Shown in pieces: positions 1 to 7,866 of a stretch of 64,000 nt of DNA. The position numbers were made by a program, and so were the translations under genes. The notes under the pieces were generated by a model that ran no database searches, had not been told where the DNA came from, and saw only the letters and a program-made list of their open reading frames with translations. Source of the stretch: Sipunculus nudus (taxonomy: Eukaryota; Annelida; Sipuncula; Golfingiida; Sipunculidae). The stretch's first letter is position 1; each line of letters starts with the position of its first letter. The stretch spans positions 1,006,501-1,070,500 of the forward strand of contig JAPPUL010000081.1 in the NCBI GenBank assembly GCA_026874595.1, in the 5' to 3' direction.

Positions 1-313
1 ACCCGTTTATTATTATCGTTTCTTCATCTATTAGATGCGATATCTTCCCTATTACCTCTCTTATAAATTGTGTCGGTATTACATTTAGTATATATTTACC
101 ATAAGATGCAACCTCTTCTAACGATAATGTCGCTCGGACATTAGCGCTAAACCTAAGTTCACTTAAGTATTTTGGATTCCTTCCTTCTTTATTTATACTA
201 TCACGTGTCTTTTTGTCACGAGTCCAAAGCAGTATCTCATAGCCTTTCTTATCTAGCAAATACGTTAAGGCCATTGAATAACTACCTGCCCCGAGTATCG
301 ATACCTTCGCCAT
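1..313 (-). CDS. gpsA: Glycerol-3-phosphate dehydrogenase [NAD(P)+], N-terminal part only
   Basis: The cytoplasmic enzyme reduces dihydroxyacetone phosphate to sn-glycerol-3-phosphate, the backbone for phospholipid synthesis. The reading frame starts at the ATG complementary to 311-313 and stays open to the window edge, giving about 104 residues. They begin MAKVSILGAGSYSMALTYLL, a Rossmann motif matching the family's GAGSWGTAL with two substitutions. Further on come the NPKYLSELRF segment, which in the family follows the dinucleotide fold, and LNVIPTQF, matching the usual AVPS/T strand. The C-terminal substrate domain lies outside the window. The gene follows queE by 84 bp on the same strand, so it may share the queD-queE transcript. 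Identification rests on the N-terminal motifs and is fairly secure. Confidence 0.85.
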   Translation of the reverse strand, partial: MAKVSILGAGSYSMALTYLLDKKGYEILLWTRDKKTRDSINKEGRNPKYLSELRFSANVRATLSLEEVASYGKYILNVIPTQFIREVIGKISHLIDEETIIING

Positions 314-397
314 CCTTTTCTTCCTTTAATCCTTTCTTTACTTCTATATTATTTATGTTCTGATTTATTTTAAACTTATTTAGTCTATTAGCGCATC

Positions 398-967
398 TTA
401 AGGAATCTTTAATGCCTTGTGCAGTTGTACTGACAAGTGCCATTTCGGATTCCTCTCTACTGCTTTTATACATTCTCTTAGCGATTTATTATTTATCTCT
501 TTTGGGTCATTTATTGGTTGTAGATAATAATGTTTAAAGCCATCTCGCTCATATCTTTCTAAATCTTGCCCTTTGTACAGTACCTTTATTTCATCTCCTG
601 CTATATATTCTTCTGTCTTCGGCGATACCGTTATCCAGTCAGGGCTACACCTTAAATCTCGTGTCCCGTTTGTTTCTACGCTTACATAATACCCGAGCTC
701 TTGCAATCCCTCTACCACGTACGGTAAATTCTCCTGTATCCCAGGCTCCCCTCCTGTCAATACTACAAATTTACAGGGCTTATATTTTCTTAGCTCTTTA
801 AATAAATTCTGCTCTTCGTACTCTTTATATGTTATCTCTTCTGCCTCATCACAAAATGTACAGCTTAAATTACATCCGTAAAACCTTACGAATATTGCAC
901 TGCGTCCACTATGATATCCCTCCCCTTGTATACTCCTAAATATCTCAACTATCTTATAACTTCGCAT
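398..967 (-). CDS. queE: 7-carboxy-7-deazaguanine synthase (radical SAM)
   Basis: QueE converts 6-carboxytetrahydropterin to 7-carboxy-7-deazaguanine, the ring-forming step on the way to preQ0 and queuosine in tRNA. The 189-residue protein opens with IVEIFRSIQGEGYHSGRSAIFVRF, typical of the family (only the SIQGEG core is quoted as diagnostic), then GCNLSCTFCD around residues 31-40. This gives the CxxxCxxC iron-sulfur cluster motif with the family's short spacing. VVLTGGEPGIQ (about residue 67) is the SAM-binding GGEP motif. The length is normal. The start overlaps the end of queD by 14 bp, implying translational coupling. The substrate-making enzyme is therefore encoded directly upstream. 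Confidence 0.93.
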   Translation of the reverse strand: MRSYKIVEIFRSIQGEGYHSGRSAIFVRFYGCNLSCTFCDEAEEITYKEYEEQNLFKELRKYKPCKFVVLTGGEPGIQENLPYVVEGLQELGYYVSVETNGTRDLRCSPDWITVSPKTEEYIAGDEIKVLYKGQDLERYERDGFKHYYLQPINDPKEINNKSLRECIKAVERNPKWHLSVQLHKALKIP

Positions 968-1307
968 ATTCTACTGCACTCCCCTCTGTCTCCCACAATA
1001 CCAGCTTCCTAAGTCCCTTATATCTTCTCTTGATCCCTTCATAGAGTAGCTTCGCTAGGTTCTCTGCTGTCGGATAATATAAATCTAAATCTTCATTCAA
1101 ATATGTATGATCCGGTAAGTATTCCTTCAAAAAATCCTTTATCTCTCCAAAATCTATACTAATACCATTCTTTCCCACCTCCTCTACCCGTATGTAGACC
1201 TCTATATGCCAGGTGTGCCCATGTAAATGACTACATTTTCCCTCGTAATCGTTTAATTTATGTGCTGCGTCAAATTTATGTCTTACTCTAAGATCCATTA
1301 CTTCCAT
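954..1307 (-). CDS. queD: 6-carboxytetrahydropterin synthase
   Basis: QueD turns dihydroneopterin triphosphate into 6-carboxytetrahydropterin, the substrate of QueE. The 117-residue protein has the T-fold family motifs: KFDAAHKL near the start, KCSHLHGHTWHIEV (catalytic Cys plus the zinc-binding His triad), DFGEIKDFL and DHTYLNE. The upstream sequence reads aaaggATGgaagtaATG. The second ATG (codon 4, about 1298) has the better spaced ribosome-binding purines, so either Met could be used. The gene overlaps queE by 14 bp. I saw no preQ1 riboswitch-like pseudoknot in the roughly 100 bp upstream. Confidence 0.93.
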   Translation of the reverse strand: MEVMDLRVRHKFDAAHKLNDYEGKCSHLHGHTWHIEVYIRVEEVGKNGISIDFGEIKDFLKEYLPDHTYLNEDLDLYYPTAENLAKLLYEGIKRRYKGLRKLVLWETEGSAVEYAKL

Positions 1308-1410
1308 CCTTTCTCTTTCTTACTTCTCCTTCTTTCTTTTCTTAGCTTATTAGCAAGGCTTCTTTACAAGATGTTTCTTTCCTTTCTCTGCATCCCCTAG
1401 CCTGCATCCC

Positions 1411-2277
1411 TTACTGCATCTCATGTTCTTTCTTCAAGAGCTCTTTAAAGCGTTTCTTGAATTTCCGAAGCTTCGGGCCTATCACTATAAAACAATAGGG
1501 ATTGCTTGTTGCATTGTCCCTATAATAATTTTGATGGTACTCTTCTGCCTTATAGAACTTCTTTAGTTTTGTTATCTGTGTTACTATCTTCTTATCGCCC
1601 CATATCGCCTCTTGTGCCGCATTACGAGACTGCTCTGCTAAAGCTTGTTCTTTTTCCGTCTTATAAAGTATTATCGACCGATACTGCGGACCTACGTCGT
1701 TTCCTTGACGGTTTAATGTCGTTGGATCGTGCGTCTCCCAAAATACCTCCAGCAACTTCTCATAGCCCACTTTCTCCTCATTATACAATACCTCCACCAC
1801 CTCTGCATGATTTCCATCCCCGCGTATTACCATCTCATAAGTCGGAAATTCAACTGTCCCTCCCGCATAGCCTGAGGATACCTCCAAAACTCCCTCTACC
1901 CTCTCGTATATTGCTTCGGTACACCAAAAACAGCCTGTCCCAAAATATGCCCTTGCATATTTATCATTTATAGCTTGTTCTTCCATTATATTTTCTCTGT
2001 CTTTTTTTCCTTCCCTGTTGCCTTCCCTGTTTCCTTCCCTGTTTCCTTCCCTGTTTCCTTCCGCTTTTACTCCGCTTTTCGCTACCAGTACTCTATCTTT
2101 ATATCTTTTGCCTCTTAGCTTGCCTCTTACATCACCTTCCTCAGCTGCATAACCAGCTGCATAACCAACTCCATCACCCCAATTCATTAGATGTAATAGC
2201 ATTAGAAATATACTGACTATCCATAAAATCCCATATATTATTTTTCTAAATTTAATGCCTTTTCTTCCCATTTGCAT
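1411..2277 (-). CDS. msrA: Peptide methionine sulfoxide reductase MsrA with N-terminal membrane anchor
   Basis: MsrA reduces the S-epimer of methionine sulfoxide in damaged proteins. Residues about 110-265 are a complete MsrA domain, with FGTGCFWCTEA carrying the catalytic Cys, VEGVLEVSSGYAGG, GDGNHAEVVEV and DPTTLNRQGNDVGPQYRS. The protein is 288 residues, about 100 longer than a plain MsrA. The extra part holds a hydrophobic helix (about residues 13-29, IYGILWIVSIFLMLLHL) that suggests a membrane-anchored periplasmic enzyme. A linker follows with four tandem EGNR units encoded by a 12-bp DNA repeat. One Cys lies in the C-terminal NPYCF segment and could resolve the disulfide. No partner msrB is adjacent. 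The domain is secure; export is inferred. Confidence 0.9.
   Translation of the reverse strand: MQMGRKGIKFRKIIYGILWIVSIFLMLLHLMNWGDGVGYAAGYAAEEGDVRGKLRGKRYKDRVLVAKSGVKAEGNREGNREGNREGNREGKKDRENIMEEQAINDKYARAYFGTGCFWCTEAIYERVEGVLEVSSGYAGGTVEFPTYEMVIRGDGNHAEVVEVLYNEEKVGYEKLLEVFWETHDPTTLNRQGNDVGPQYRSIILYKTEKEQALAEQSRNAAQEAIWGDKKIVTQITKLKKFYKAEEYHQNYYRDNATSNPYCFIVIGPKLRKFKKRFKELLKKEHEMQ
2009..2063. repeat. 12-bp tandem repeat inside msrA
   Basis: About four and a half copies of ttccctgttkcc (plus strand) encode the repeated EGNR tetrapeptide in the MsrA linker. The period is a multiple of three, so copy-number change keeps the frame. One copy carries a single substitution (gttg for gttt). Confidence 0.9.
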
Positions 2278-2394
2278 TCTCCTCTTTGTTATAATAAGCT
2301 CTTCTATATCCTCATATTATAACCCGTCCTTTCCCTCTTTAACTTAAATATCTAAACTTACCACCCCCAAATATTAAATATTTAAAGCTTTTGC

Positions 2395-3069
2395 CTAATA
2401 TTCATCCTCTACCTTTCCTCGCATATATTTTTGCTTGTTTTCTCCTATTATTCCGTCTAGATACGCATAATAATCAAATATATCTATAAGCACATCCTCC
2501 TTCTCCTTCACTTTCTTCAATAGCACCATATAGGTTAACTTTGAACCCGCTCGGCCCTCATGTAGCAAATATATATACCCATCCCCTCCTATCTCCTCCC
2601 CCCTTACCTCCTTAAGAGGATCGCTATATTCTTTTACTTTAGATATATATCCTTTAAGCCCCCTACCCTCCAATATCTTAACTAAATCTTCTGCTCTTGC
2701 CTCCAGAATGCTCTCTATTAATATTATGTCTTTACTCTTAGTATATTCTTCCCGCTTCTTTAAAAGCTCCTCTTCTGCTTTTTGCTTTAACTCAAAACGT
2801 CGCAATATCTCATCATCCCCTAATACCGGAACTAGTAAAGTATATAATTCATCACACTCAAATACTTTCTCTTCTAGCCCAAGCGTTAATATACAGCCCC
2901 CCTTCCCATGCGGTATCTGCTTATACTCTCCTTTACCGTCCATCTTATTCCTTATTAGCAAATGAAACGATGGTGTGCCCGTATGTTTTAACATCTGTTT
3001 TTCATCTTCTCTTAACAAAAACTCATAATAATCTAATATCTTTACTATTAATTCCCTTTTCAATAACAT
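2395..3069 (-). CDS. Hypothetical cytoplasmic protein, 224 aa
   Basis: I do not recognise this protein. It has no signal peptide or membrane segment and looks soluble. The N-terminus (MLLKRELIVKILDYYEFLL) is helical and amphipathic. A middle stretch around residues 95-130 is Lys/Glu-rich (FELKQKAEEELLKKREEY) and likely to form a long helix. The C-terminal third has alternating hydrophobic strands (GDGYIYLLHE, KLTYMVLLKKV) that suggest an alpha/beta domain. The start is the first ATG of the frame; purines upstream are modest. It lies 118 bp upstream of msrA on the same strand, so the two may be cotranscribed. Its coding strand is strongly G-rich, like its neighbours, which supports it being a real gene. 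Confidence 0.7.
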   Translation of the reverse strand: MLLKRELIVKILDYYEFLLREDEKQMLKHTGTPSFHLLIRNKMDGKGEYKQIPHGKGGCILTLGLEEKVFECDELYTLLVPVLGDDEILRRFELKQKAEEELLKKREEYTKSKDIILIESILEARAEDLVKILEGRGLKGYISKVKEYSDPLKEVRGEEIGGDGYIYLLHEGRAGSKLTYMVLLKKVKEKEDVLIDIFDYYAYLDGIIGENKQKYMRGKVEDEY

Positions 3070-3429
3070 TTATTACCTCATCCGCTTTTTAAGCTTTTTA
3101 TCTTTTATCTTTTATCTTTTATCTTACTCCCCCCCCTTTACTCCCCCCCTTTACTCCCCCCTTTGCCCTTCCTTTGCTCTTAAACTACTTCCTCTTTACT
3201 AATATTAGTACTTTATATCAATAAATCAACAACTTTGACTATACCTTTTATCTTTTAAATTTACTATTTTTACCAAGCTTAGTTATTCTTATAGATTAAC
3301 TAGTTTATTTGTTCTCCCTCGCTTTCCCTCCATTCTTTACCCGTTACCATACCTTTACTTTTAATATCTGGCTTTGTTTTGGTTTATTTTTATTTATTTA
3401 GTAACTTATCTTTTTTATAGGCTTATACT
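3070..3429. other. Intergenic region with simple repeats between divergent genes
   Basis: This 360-bp gap separates the divergent 224-aa gene and the cobA-hemD fusion, so it should hold promoters for both. I see about four copies of a 7-bp unit (ttttatc) at 3096-3125. A second repeat at 3126-3170 has three copies of about 13-14 bp made of C runs and tttact. The rest is AT-rich. No convincing promoter pair or RNA gene was found. Confidence 0.75.
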
Positions 3430-5274
3430 ATGATTACTTTCAATATCTATTTTAATCAGCATAAAGTTACACCCAACTTTAGAAAAGAATTACACTCTTT
3501 CCTAAAGCTCTATCTAAACCAGTTTAAATGGAACATTATAACTGATAACAAAAAAGCTAAGGACGCCGACTTCATTATTCAAAACTACAACGACGTTATT
3601 GAGACCCCTCTTGAAAAAAGACTTACTTTGTCTACCTCTTTCCCTAATATTCATACTGATGCTATGCCTAATTTAAAACTCGGATTTGATGGCTTTGTAT
3701 TTACTTTTAAACGACAAAGAACTGACATTATTAACTCTTTTTACAAGTATTTTGGATTTGTTGACTTCATAGGCGCCGGCGCTGGGCACAAAGAACTTAT
3801 TTCTGTTAAAGGGATGCGTACTCTTAAGCTTGCTGATGTTGTTATATATGATAAGCTCTTAGATCCCAATATAATTACTTCATATACAAAACAAGATGCA
3901 TTACGAATCCCTCTTACCAAGTATGGTAGCCGCACCAAGAAAAATCTCGTGTCGCAAAGCCAAATTAATGAGGCCATCTTACGTTATGCTCTTCTCTTTA
4001 AGCATGTTGTTAGACTAAAAGGTGGCGACTCTTTTATTTTTGGCCGCGGTGGAGAGGAGTGTGAATACATTTTGCCTTTCAATATAAAGTTTGAGGTTAT
4101 ACCCGGTATCTCTTCTATAATCAGTGCTCTTTGTTATAGCGGCATCCCTCTTACTCACAGAGACTATAATGACGGCTTTATTGCTATTACTGGTTACAAC
4201 AAGCAATGTTCTTCTCCTAAAAGTTTTGAACAGTGTAATCAGGATATTGCCAACAAAATAAATTTTGCCCTCGAAAATAACTTAATGGTCGTTTTATTTA
4301 TGTCTTTAAACAATTGGATGAACTTTAAAGACCTTATCGCTTTTCAAAATACCCCTCTGGCCCTCATCGAATCCGGTGCTTACCCTAACCAACGTACCTT
4401 CATTTCTAACGTCAAAAATGCTAATACCATTATAGAACAACATAAGCTTAAATCCCCTACCCTAATCGCAATCGGCAAAAATACCTCCATACATCATAAG
4501 TTACATTGGTTTGATAAATTACCGCTTTTTAACATCCGCATAATTGCTTTCGCATCGCAAAAACTCGCTCCCGAGATCTATGACGCCTTTGCTCCACTTG
4601 GCGCTTCTATTAAATGTCTAAGCCTTTATTCTCTTATCCCGCAAAAGCAAAGCATTACAAAACAATATCTTACCAAGTTAAATCTTTATGATTACATCTT
4701 CATAACAAGCACCAATGCTTTCTACTTCCTTATTGACGCTTTGAAAAAGCTTAATATCGATCTTAGAGCTCTGCCCAAAATAATCGTTTCTGGCCAAAAA
4801 ACTGCTTCCCATTTTAAACAAATTGGCCTAATCCCCGACATTGTCCCCAAAAACTTCTCCTCTAAAGGCATTATTGAGGCGATTAAAAGCATTGATATCA
4901 AAAATAAAAAGTTCCTTTTCCCTAAAAGTAGTCTCTCGGATGGCTCGATTTCTACGTTTGTCAAATCGCAGAATGCTTTTATTGATGAGTTTATTCTTTA
5001 TCATAATAAGAGTATCTCTTTGCAAGACAACGAGATTAACTGTATTTCTCTCTTTAAACCTCATTACGTCATCTTTACATCTTCTTCAAGCGTTAACATT
5101 TTCTATGAAAAGCTAAAGCAAAACTACAACTTTATTCCCGTATCCATGGGGGATAAAACCACTGCCTCTTTAAAAAAGATATTTAACCCAAGCAAAATCT
5201 TAATCCCCTCTTCCTTCACCATCGAAAGCATTAAAGACGCTATCCTTAATCATGTTAGACTAAATAAGAATTAG
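3430..5274 (+). CDS. cobA-hemD: Uroporphyrinogen-III C-methyltransferase / uroporphyrinogen-III synthase fusion with odd N-terminus
   Basis: This 614-residue protein fuses two tetrapyrrole enzymes. Residues about 112-350 are SUMT (CobA), which methylates uroporphyrinogen III at C2 and C7: VDFIGAGAGHKELISVKG, ADVVIYDKLL, RLKGGDSFIFGRGGEECEY, EVIPGISS and GIPLTHRDY. Residues about 370-605 are uroporphyrinogen-III synthase (HemD): IRIIAFASQK, YDYIFITSTNA, KIIVSGQKTA and HYVIFTSSSSVNIF. In SUMT the usual GAGPGDPEL has become GAGAGHKEL. The first 110 residues are not part of either family. They resemble a shortened, eroded porphobilinogen deaminase domain (ADFIIQNYNDV against the family's DIAVHSMKDV). 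The sense strand is C-rich, unlike most genes here. The end overlaps convergent psd by 4 bp. Confidence 0.9.
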   Translation: MITFNIYFNQHKVTPNFRKELHSFLKLYLNQFKWNIITDNKKAKDADFIIQNYNDVIETPLEKRLTLSTSFPNIHTDAMPNLKLGFDGFVFTFKRQRTDIINSFYKYFGFVDFIGAGAGHKELISVKGMRTLKLADVVIYDKLLDPNIITSYTKQDALRIPLTKYGSRTKKNLVSQSQINEAILRYALLFKHVVRLKGGDSFIFGRGGEECEYILPFNIKFEVIPGISSIISALCYSGIPLTHRDYNDGFIAITGYNKQCSSPKSFEQCNQDIANKINFALENNLMVVLFMSLNNWMNFKDLIAFQNTPLALIESGAYPNQRTFISNVKNANTIIEQHKLKSPTLIAIGKNTSIHHKLHWFDKLPLFNIRIIAFASQKLAPEIYDAFAPLGASIKCLSLYSLIPQKQSITKQYLTKLNLYDYIFITSTNAFYFLIDALKKLNIDLRALPKIIVSGQKTASHFKQIGLIPDIVPKNFSSKGIIEAIKSIDIKNKKFLFPKSSLSDGSISTFVKSQNAFIDEFILYHNKSISLQDNEINCISLFKPHYVIFTSSSSVNIFYEKLKQNYNFIPVSMGDKTTASLKKIFNPSKILIPSSFTIESIKDAILNHVRLNKN

Positions 5275-6113
5275 CTTTTTAATACATCTCCTATCCCCTC
5301 TCCCATCTTTAGTCTCTTGCCCCTTTTTATCCCGCCTCTAAACCTTAGCTTATCCTTACCAAAAAAAAGAATCACTGTCGAACCCCCAAGCTCAAAGAAT
5401 CCATACTCTGCTCCTTTTTTAAAATATCGTCCGTCCAAATCGCTATATGCATACCCTTCATTACCAAAATCACCCCTCCTAAACTCTATACCGCAAAACG
5501 TCTTGATACTACCTACATTTAACGCTCCCACCAAAACTAATGCATAGTTTCCAAGACCTTCACTCTCAAAGATTGTTGTGTTTCTCTCATTTTCTACAAA
5601 CAACCTCTTTATCCCAAGCCCTATCTCGTTTACAGGATTTAACTTCCCCCTTATATGTTCTTGATATTTTGCCCGACCACCGTAGGGTATGTGTATCCTA
5701 TGGTAATCTCTTGGGCTTAAATATATTGTTATATAATCCCCTTCTATAAACTCTTCTTTTGTTTTTGTCTTTATTAGCTCGCTCAAAAGCAGTTTTATTC
5801 CCTTTACTTGTAAAAATTCCCCAGCATTTACTTTCCCAAACTCAACCACTTCTCCATCAACTGGCGATACTATTACTCCCTCACCCTCTTCTATTTCTCT
5901 TGCACCTACCTTAAGCTCCCGTGTGAAAAAATCATTTAATGTCTCATATCTCTCAAGCCCATATAAAACCTCCCTCATATTTACTCCGTATTTTCTTATG
6001 TATAACTTCAATAGCACTTTCAAGACCCGCTTTGGTAACTTCAAATTTCCCAAAAACCCTGCCGCCTTACTTAATAGCCTCTTCGGTAAGAATTTTATAA
6101 CTACTTGTTTCAA
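5271..6113 (-). CDS. psd: Phosphatidylserine decarboxylase proenzyme
   Basis: Psd decarboxylates phosphatidylserine to phosphatidylethanolamine at the inner membrane. The enzyme is a proenzyme that cleaves itself to form a pyruvoyl group. The 280-residue sequence shows LNDFFTREL (family LNxFFxR), VSPVDGEV (proton-relay Asp), SPRDYHRIHIPYGG (the YHRxH catalytic His motif) and, near the C-terminus, FELGGSTVILFF. The Ser in the last motif is the predicted self-cleavage site; the common LGST is GGST here. The length matches the family. The gene overlaps the convergent cobA-hemD end by 4 bp. Confidence 0.93.
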   Translation of the reverse strand: MKQVVIKFLPKRLLSKAAGFLGNLKLPKRVLKVLLKLYIRKYGVNMREVLYGLERYETLNDFFTRELKVGAREIEEGEGVIVSPVDGEVVEFGKVNAGEFLQVKGIKLLLSELIKTKTKEEFIEGDYITIYLSPRDYHRIHIPYGGRAKYQEHIRGKLNPVNEIGLGIKRLFVENERNTTIFESEGLGNYALVLVGALNVGSIKTFCGIEFRRGDFGNEGYAYSDLDGRYFKKGAEYGFFELGGSTVILFFGKDKLRFRGGIKRGKRLKMGEGIGDVLKS

Positions 6114-6248
6114 TGTTTTATCCCTTATATTTTTCCTTACGCTTATAGTATAAATTCTAGTATTTAAATTCTAGTATTTAAATCCTGTTAATAGTCTAAA
6201 TTCTATTAAGCTACATTATACTACTTTTTTTTATTCTTATTATCTAAC

Positions 6249-6358
6249 AGTTTATTCTTTTGTGAAGTTTATTCTTTTGTGAAGTTTATTCTTTTGTGAA
6301 GTTTGTTCTTTTGTGAAGTTTGTTCTTTTATGAAGTTTATTCTTTTATGAAGTTTATA
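6249..6358. repeat. 17-bp tandem repeat downstream of psd promoter region
   Basis: About six and a half copies of tttattcttttgtgaag run up to and into the last codons of the NIF3 pseudogene. Later copies carry ttg or tta variants. A shorter 14-bp duplication (aaattctagtattt) lies just before it at about 6153-6180. No gene occupies 6114-6353. Confidence 0.9.
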
Positions 6359-7109
6359 CTTTGTTCGGTATGTCTATAAATGTGTGTTTTAAGCTAAAAT
6401 GCTCTTTTAAATGTTCCCCAAGCCCTTGTACTCCAAGTCGCTCCGTTGCGTAGTGCCCAAACGATACGAAGTTTATTCCGCATTGTGTTGATTCACTTGC
6501 TTCGCCCGTTACAAATACATCCGCTCCTGCTTTATGGGCTTCAAGTAGCTTTCCCTGCCCTCCCCCTGTTACCACTCCTACGCGTTTTTATCTTAGACTC
6601 CCCATATCTATAACACACAGCCTCGCTAACCCCCAACACCTTTTGTCCAGCTTCTAAAAACTCAGAAAAACTTATACTCTCATTAAGCTCACCTATATAA
6701 CCTATCTCTTTTCCCTTATATTTCCCAAATCTCTTGAATCCTCCTACCGCTCCAAGCGCTTTACATAACATTATGCTATTTCCTACTTCCTCATGCCCGT
6801 CCAAAGGTAGATGATATGCTATTAAAACTTATATCATTTTTTAAGCAGGCTCTTTAATCGCTTCTTTATATGTCCATCAATTACTAAAAGCCCTCCTCCC
6901 CATATTATACCATGATGCACTAGTATTGCATCCCCCCCCAATTCATACCCTCTCTCAAATAACTCCAAAGAACCACTCACCCCACTTATTATATGTTTTA
7001 TCTCCCTTCGGGCCCCTAACTTGTATACCATTTGGACTGTAGTCCTTTATACTCATTTACTCTAAGATAGTTGTTTGTATAGTTTAAACAACTCGTCAAG
7101 CTCTATCAT
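6354..7109 (-). pseudogene. NIF3/DUF34-family metal-binding protein, multiply frameshifted
   Basis: Members of the NIF3/DUF34 (YbgI/YqfO) family are dinuclear-metal proteins of uncertain biochemical role. Reading the minus strand from about 7109, the pieces come in family order but in different frames. MIELDELFKLYKQL is first, then KDYSPNGIQV (about 7045), IISGVSGSLELFERG, AILVHHGIIWGG with the metal-binding HH, a middle section to KALGAVGGFKRFGKYKG, and finally FVSFGHYATERLG with the GHxxTE metal motif. At least three or four frame changes are needed. Few residues look damaged apart from the frame changes. The gene lies in a cluster of similarly broken genes. It is either a recent pseudogene or a sequencing or assembly problem. 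Confidence 0.85.
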
Positions 7110-7225
7110 AATTCAAATATAGCCTTATAGCTCCTTTTTGAATACATTATCTTTTCTCGTTCCTTATTATTTGATACATTTTAATATATAGTAAATCTAC
7201 TATAACCTCCCCTCATGAACCTCCC

Positions 7226-7589
7226 TCATGAACCTCCCCTCATGCCCCTAACCGGGACTTTCTTATCTTTTTGTCTTGGCATCACCTTTTTTACAGAATC
7301 GTATCCTGCCTTAGTCTTATTTTTAATCTCTTTAAGGCTTTTTCCCATCTGAAAATAGGGTACACTATGTTCTGGTACATGCAGTTTCTCATTCGTATTT
7401 AAATTACGCGCCGTTCGGGCTCGTCTTACTTTCGTTCCAAATGTCCCCAAAACCACGAAAATATACCTTCTCATGCGACACCATATGATTTGATATGCTT
7501 TCACACAACGCACATATTACTTTGTCTACTTGTTTTTGAGTTATTGAAGTCCCCTCGCTCACTTTTCTTATTATATCTAATCGTGTCAC
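7226..7589 (-). pseudogene. HU/IHF-family DNA-binding protein, frameshifted
   Basis: HU proteins bend and compact DNA. The first frame gives MTRLDIIRKVSEGTSITQKQ through VYFRGFG and then runs out of register. The second frame takes over at LGTFGTKVRRARTARNLNT and continues through VPEHSVPYFQMGKSLKEIK. Together they cover a whole HU domain plus about 30 extra basic residues at the C-terminus. The break is in a run of four G (minus strand) just after the FRGFG motif; one extra G explains it. An intact paralogue lies at 17499-17783 and shares the RTARNLxTN and VPEHxVPYF motifs. Upstream, 7200-7245 holds a small repeat of cctcatgaac. Confidence 0.9.
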
Positions 7590-7815
7590 GAACTTATTCC
7601 ATCCTTCTCTTTACTAGAATATTTTTTGATTTCTTATTTCTTTTTAGTTATTCTATAAAATTATCGCTACTTATTTTGCAAAATATATTTTTATTTTGTT
7701 TTAAAATCAAACTTTTTTAAGTGATATTTTGTTGTCAGAACTCTAAGTCATTAAGCTTCTTGCCTTTTATATTATCTATTTTTTTATATTTATTATCCTT
7801 TTAAAGCATTACTTT

Positions 7816-7866
7816 ATTTGGAGTCTTTTTTGGAGTCTTTTTTGGAGTCTTTTTTGGAGTCTTTTT
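7816..7866 (+). repeat. 12-bp tandem repeat carrying the mnmG ribosome-binding site
   Basis: Four copies of ggagtctttttt end directly at the mnmG ATG. The last ggag is 7 bases from the start codon, a good Shine-Dalgarno spacing. The repeat therefore duplicates the ribosome-binding site. Confidence 0.85.

Noticed and set aside
1308-1410. Possible preQ1 riboswitch upstream of queD
   Set aside because: No stem followed by an A-rich tail capable of the preQ1 pseudoknot was found; the leader is a purine-rich run with gatgcag duplications.
1506-1973. Long plus-strand open frame over msrA
   Set aside because: It is the antisense of a well-supported MsrA domain; the translated product is Leu/Pro/Ser-rich with no family motif. 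Similar antisense frames over M16, FeoB, AccA and gatB were rejected for the same reason.
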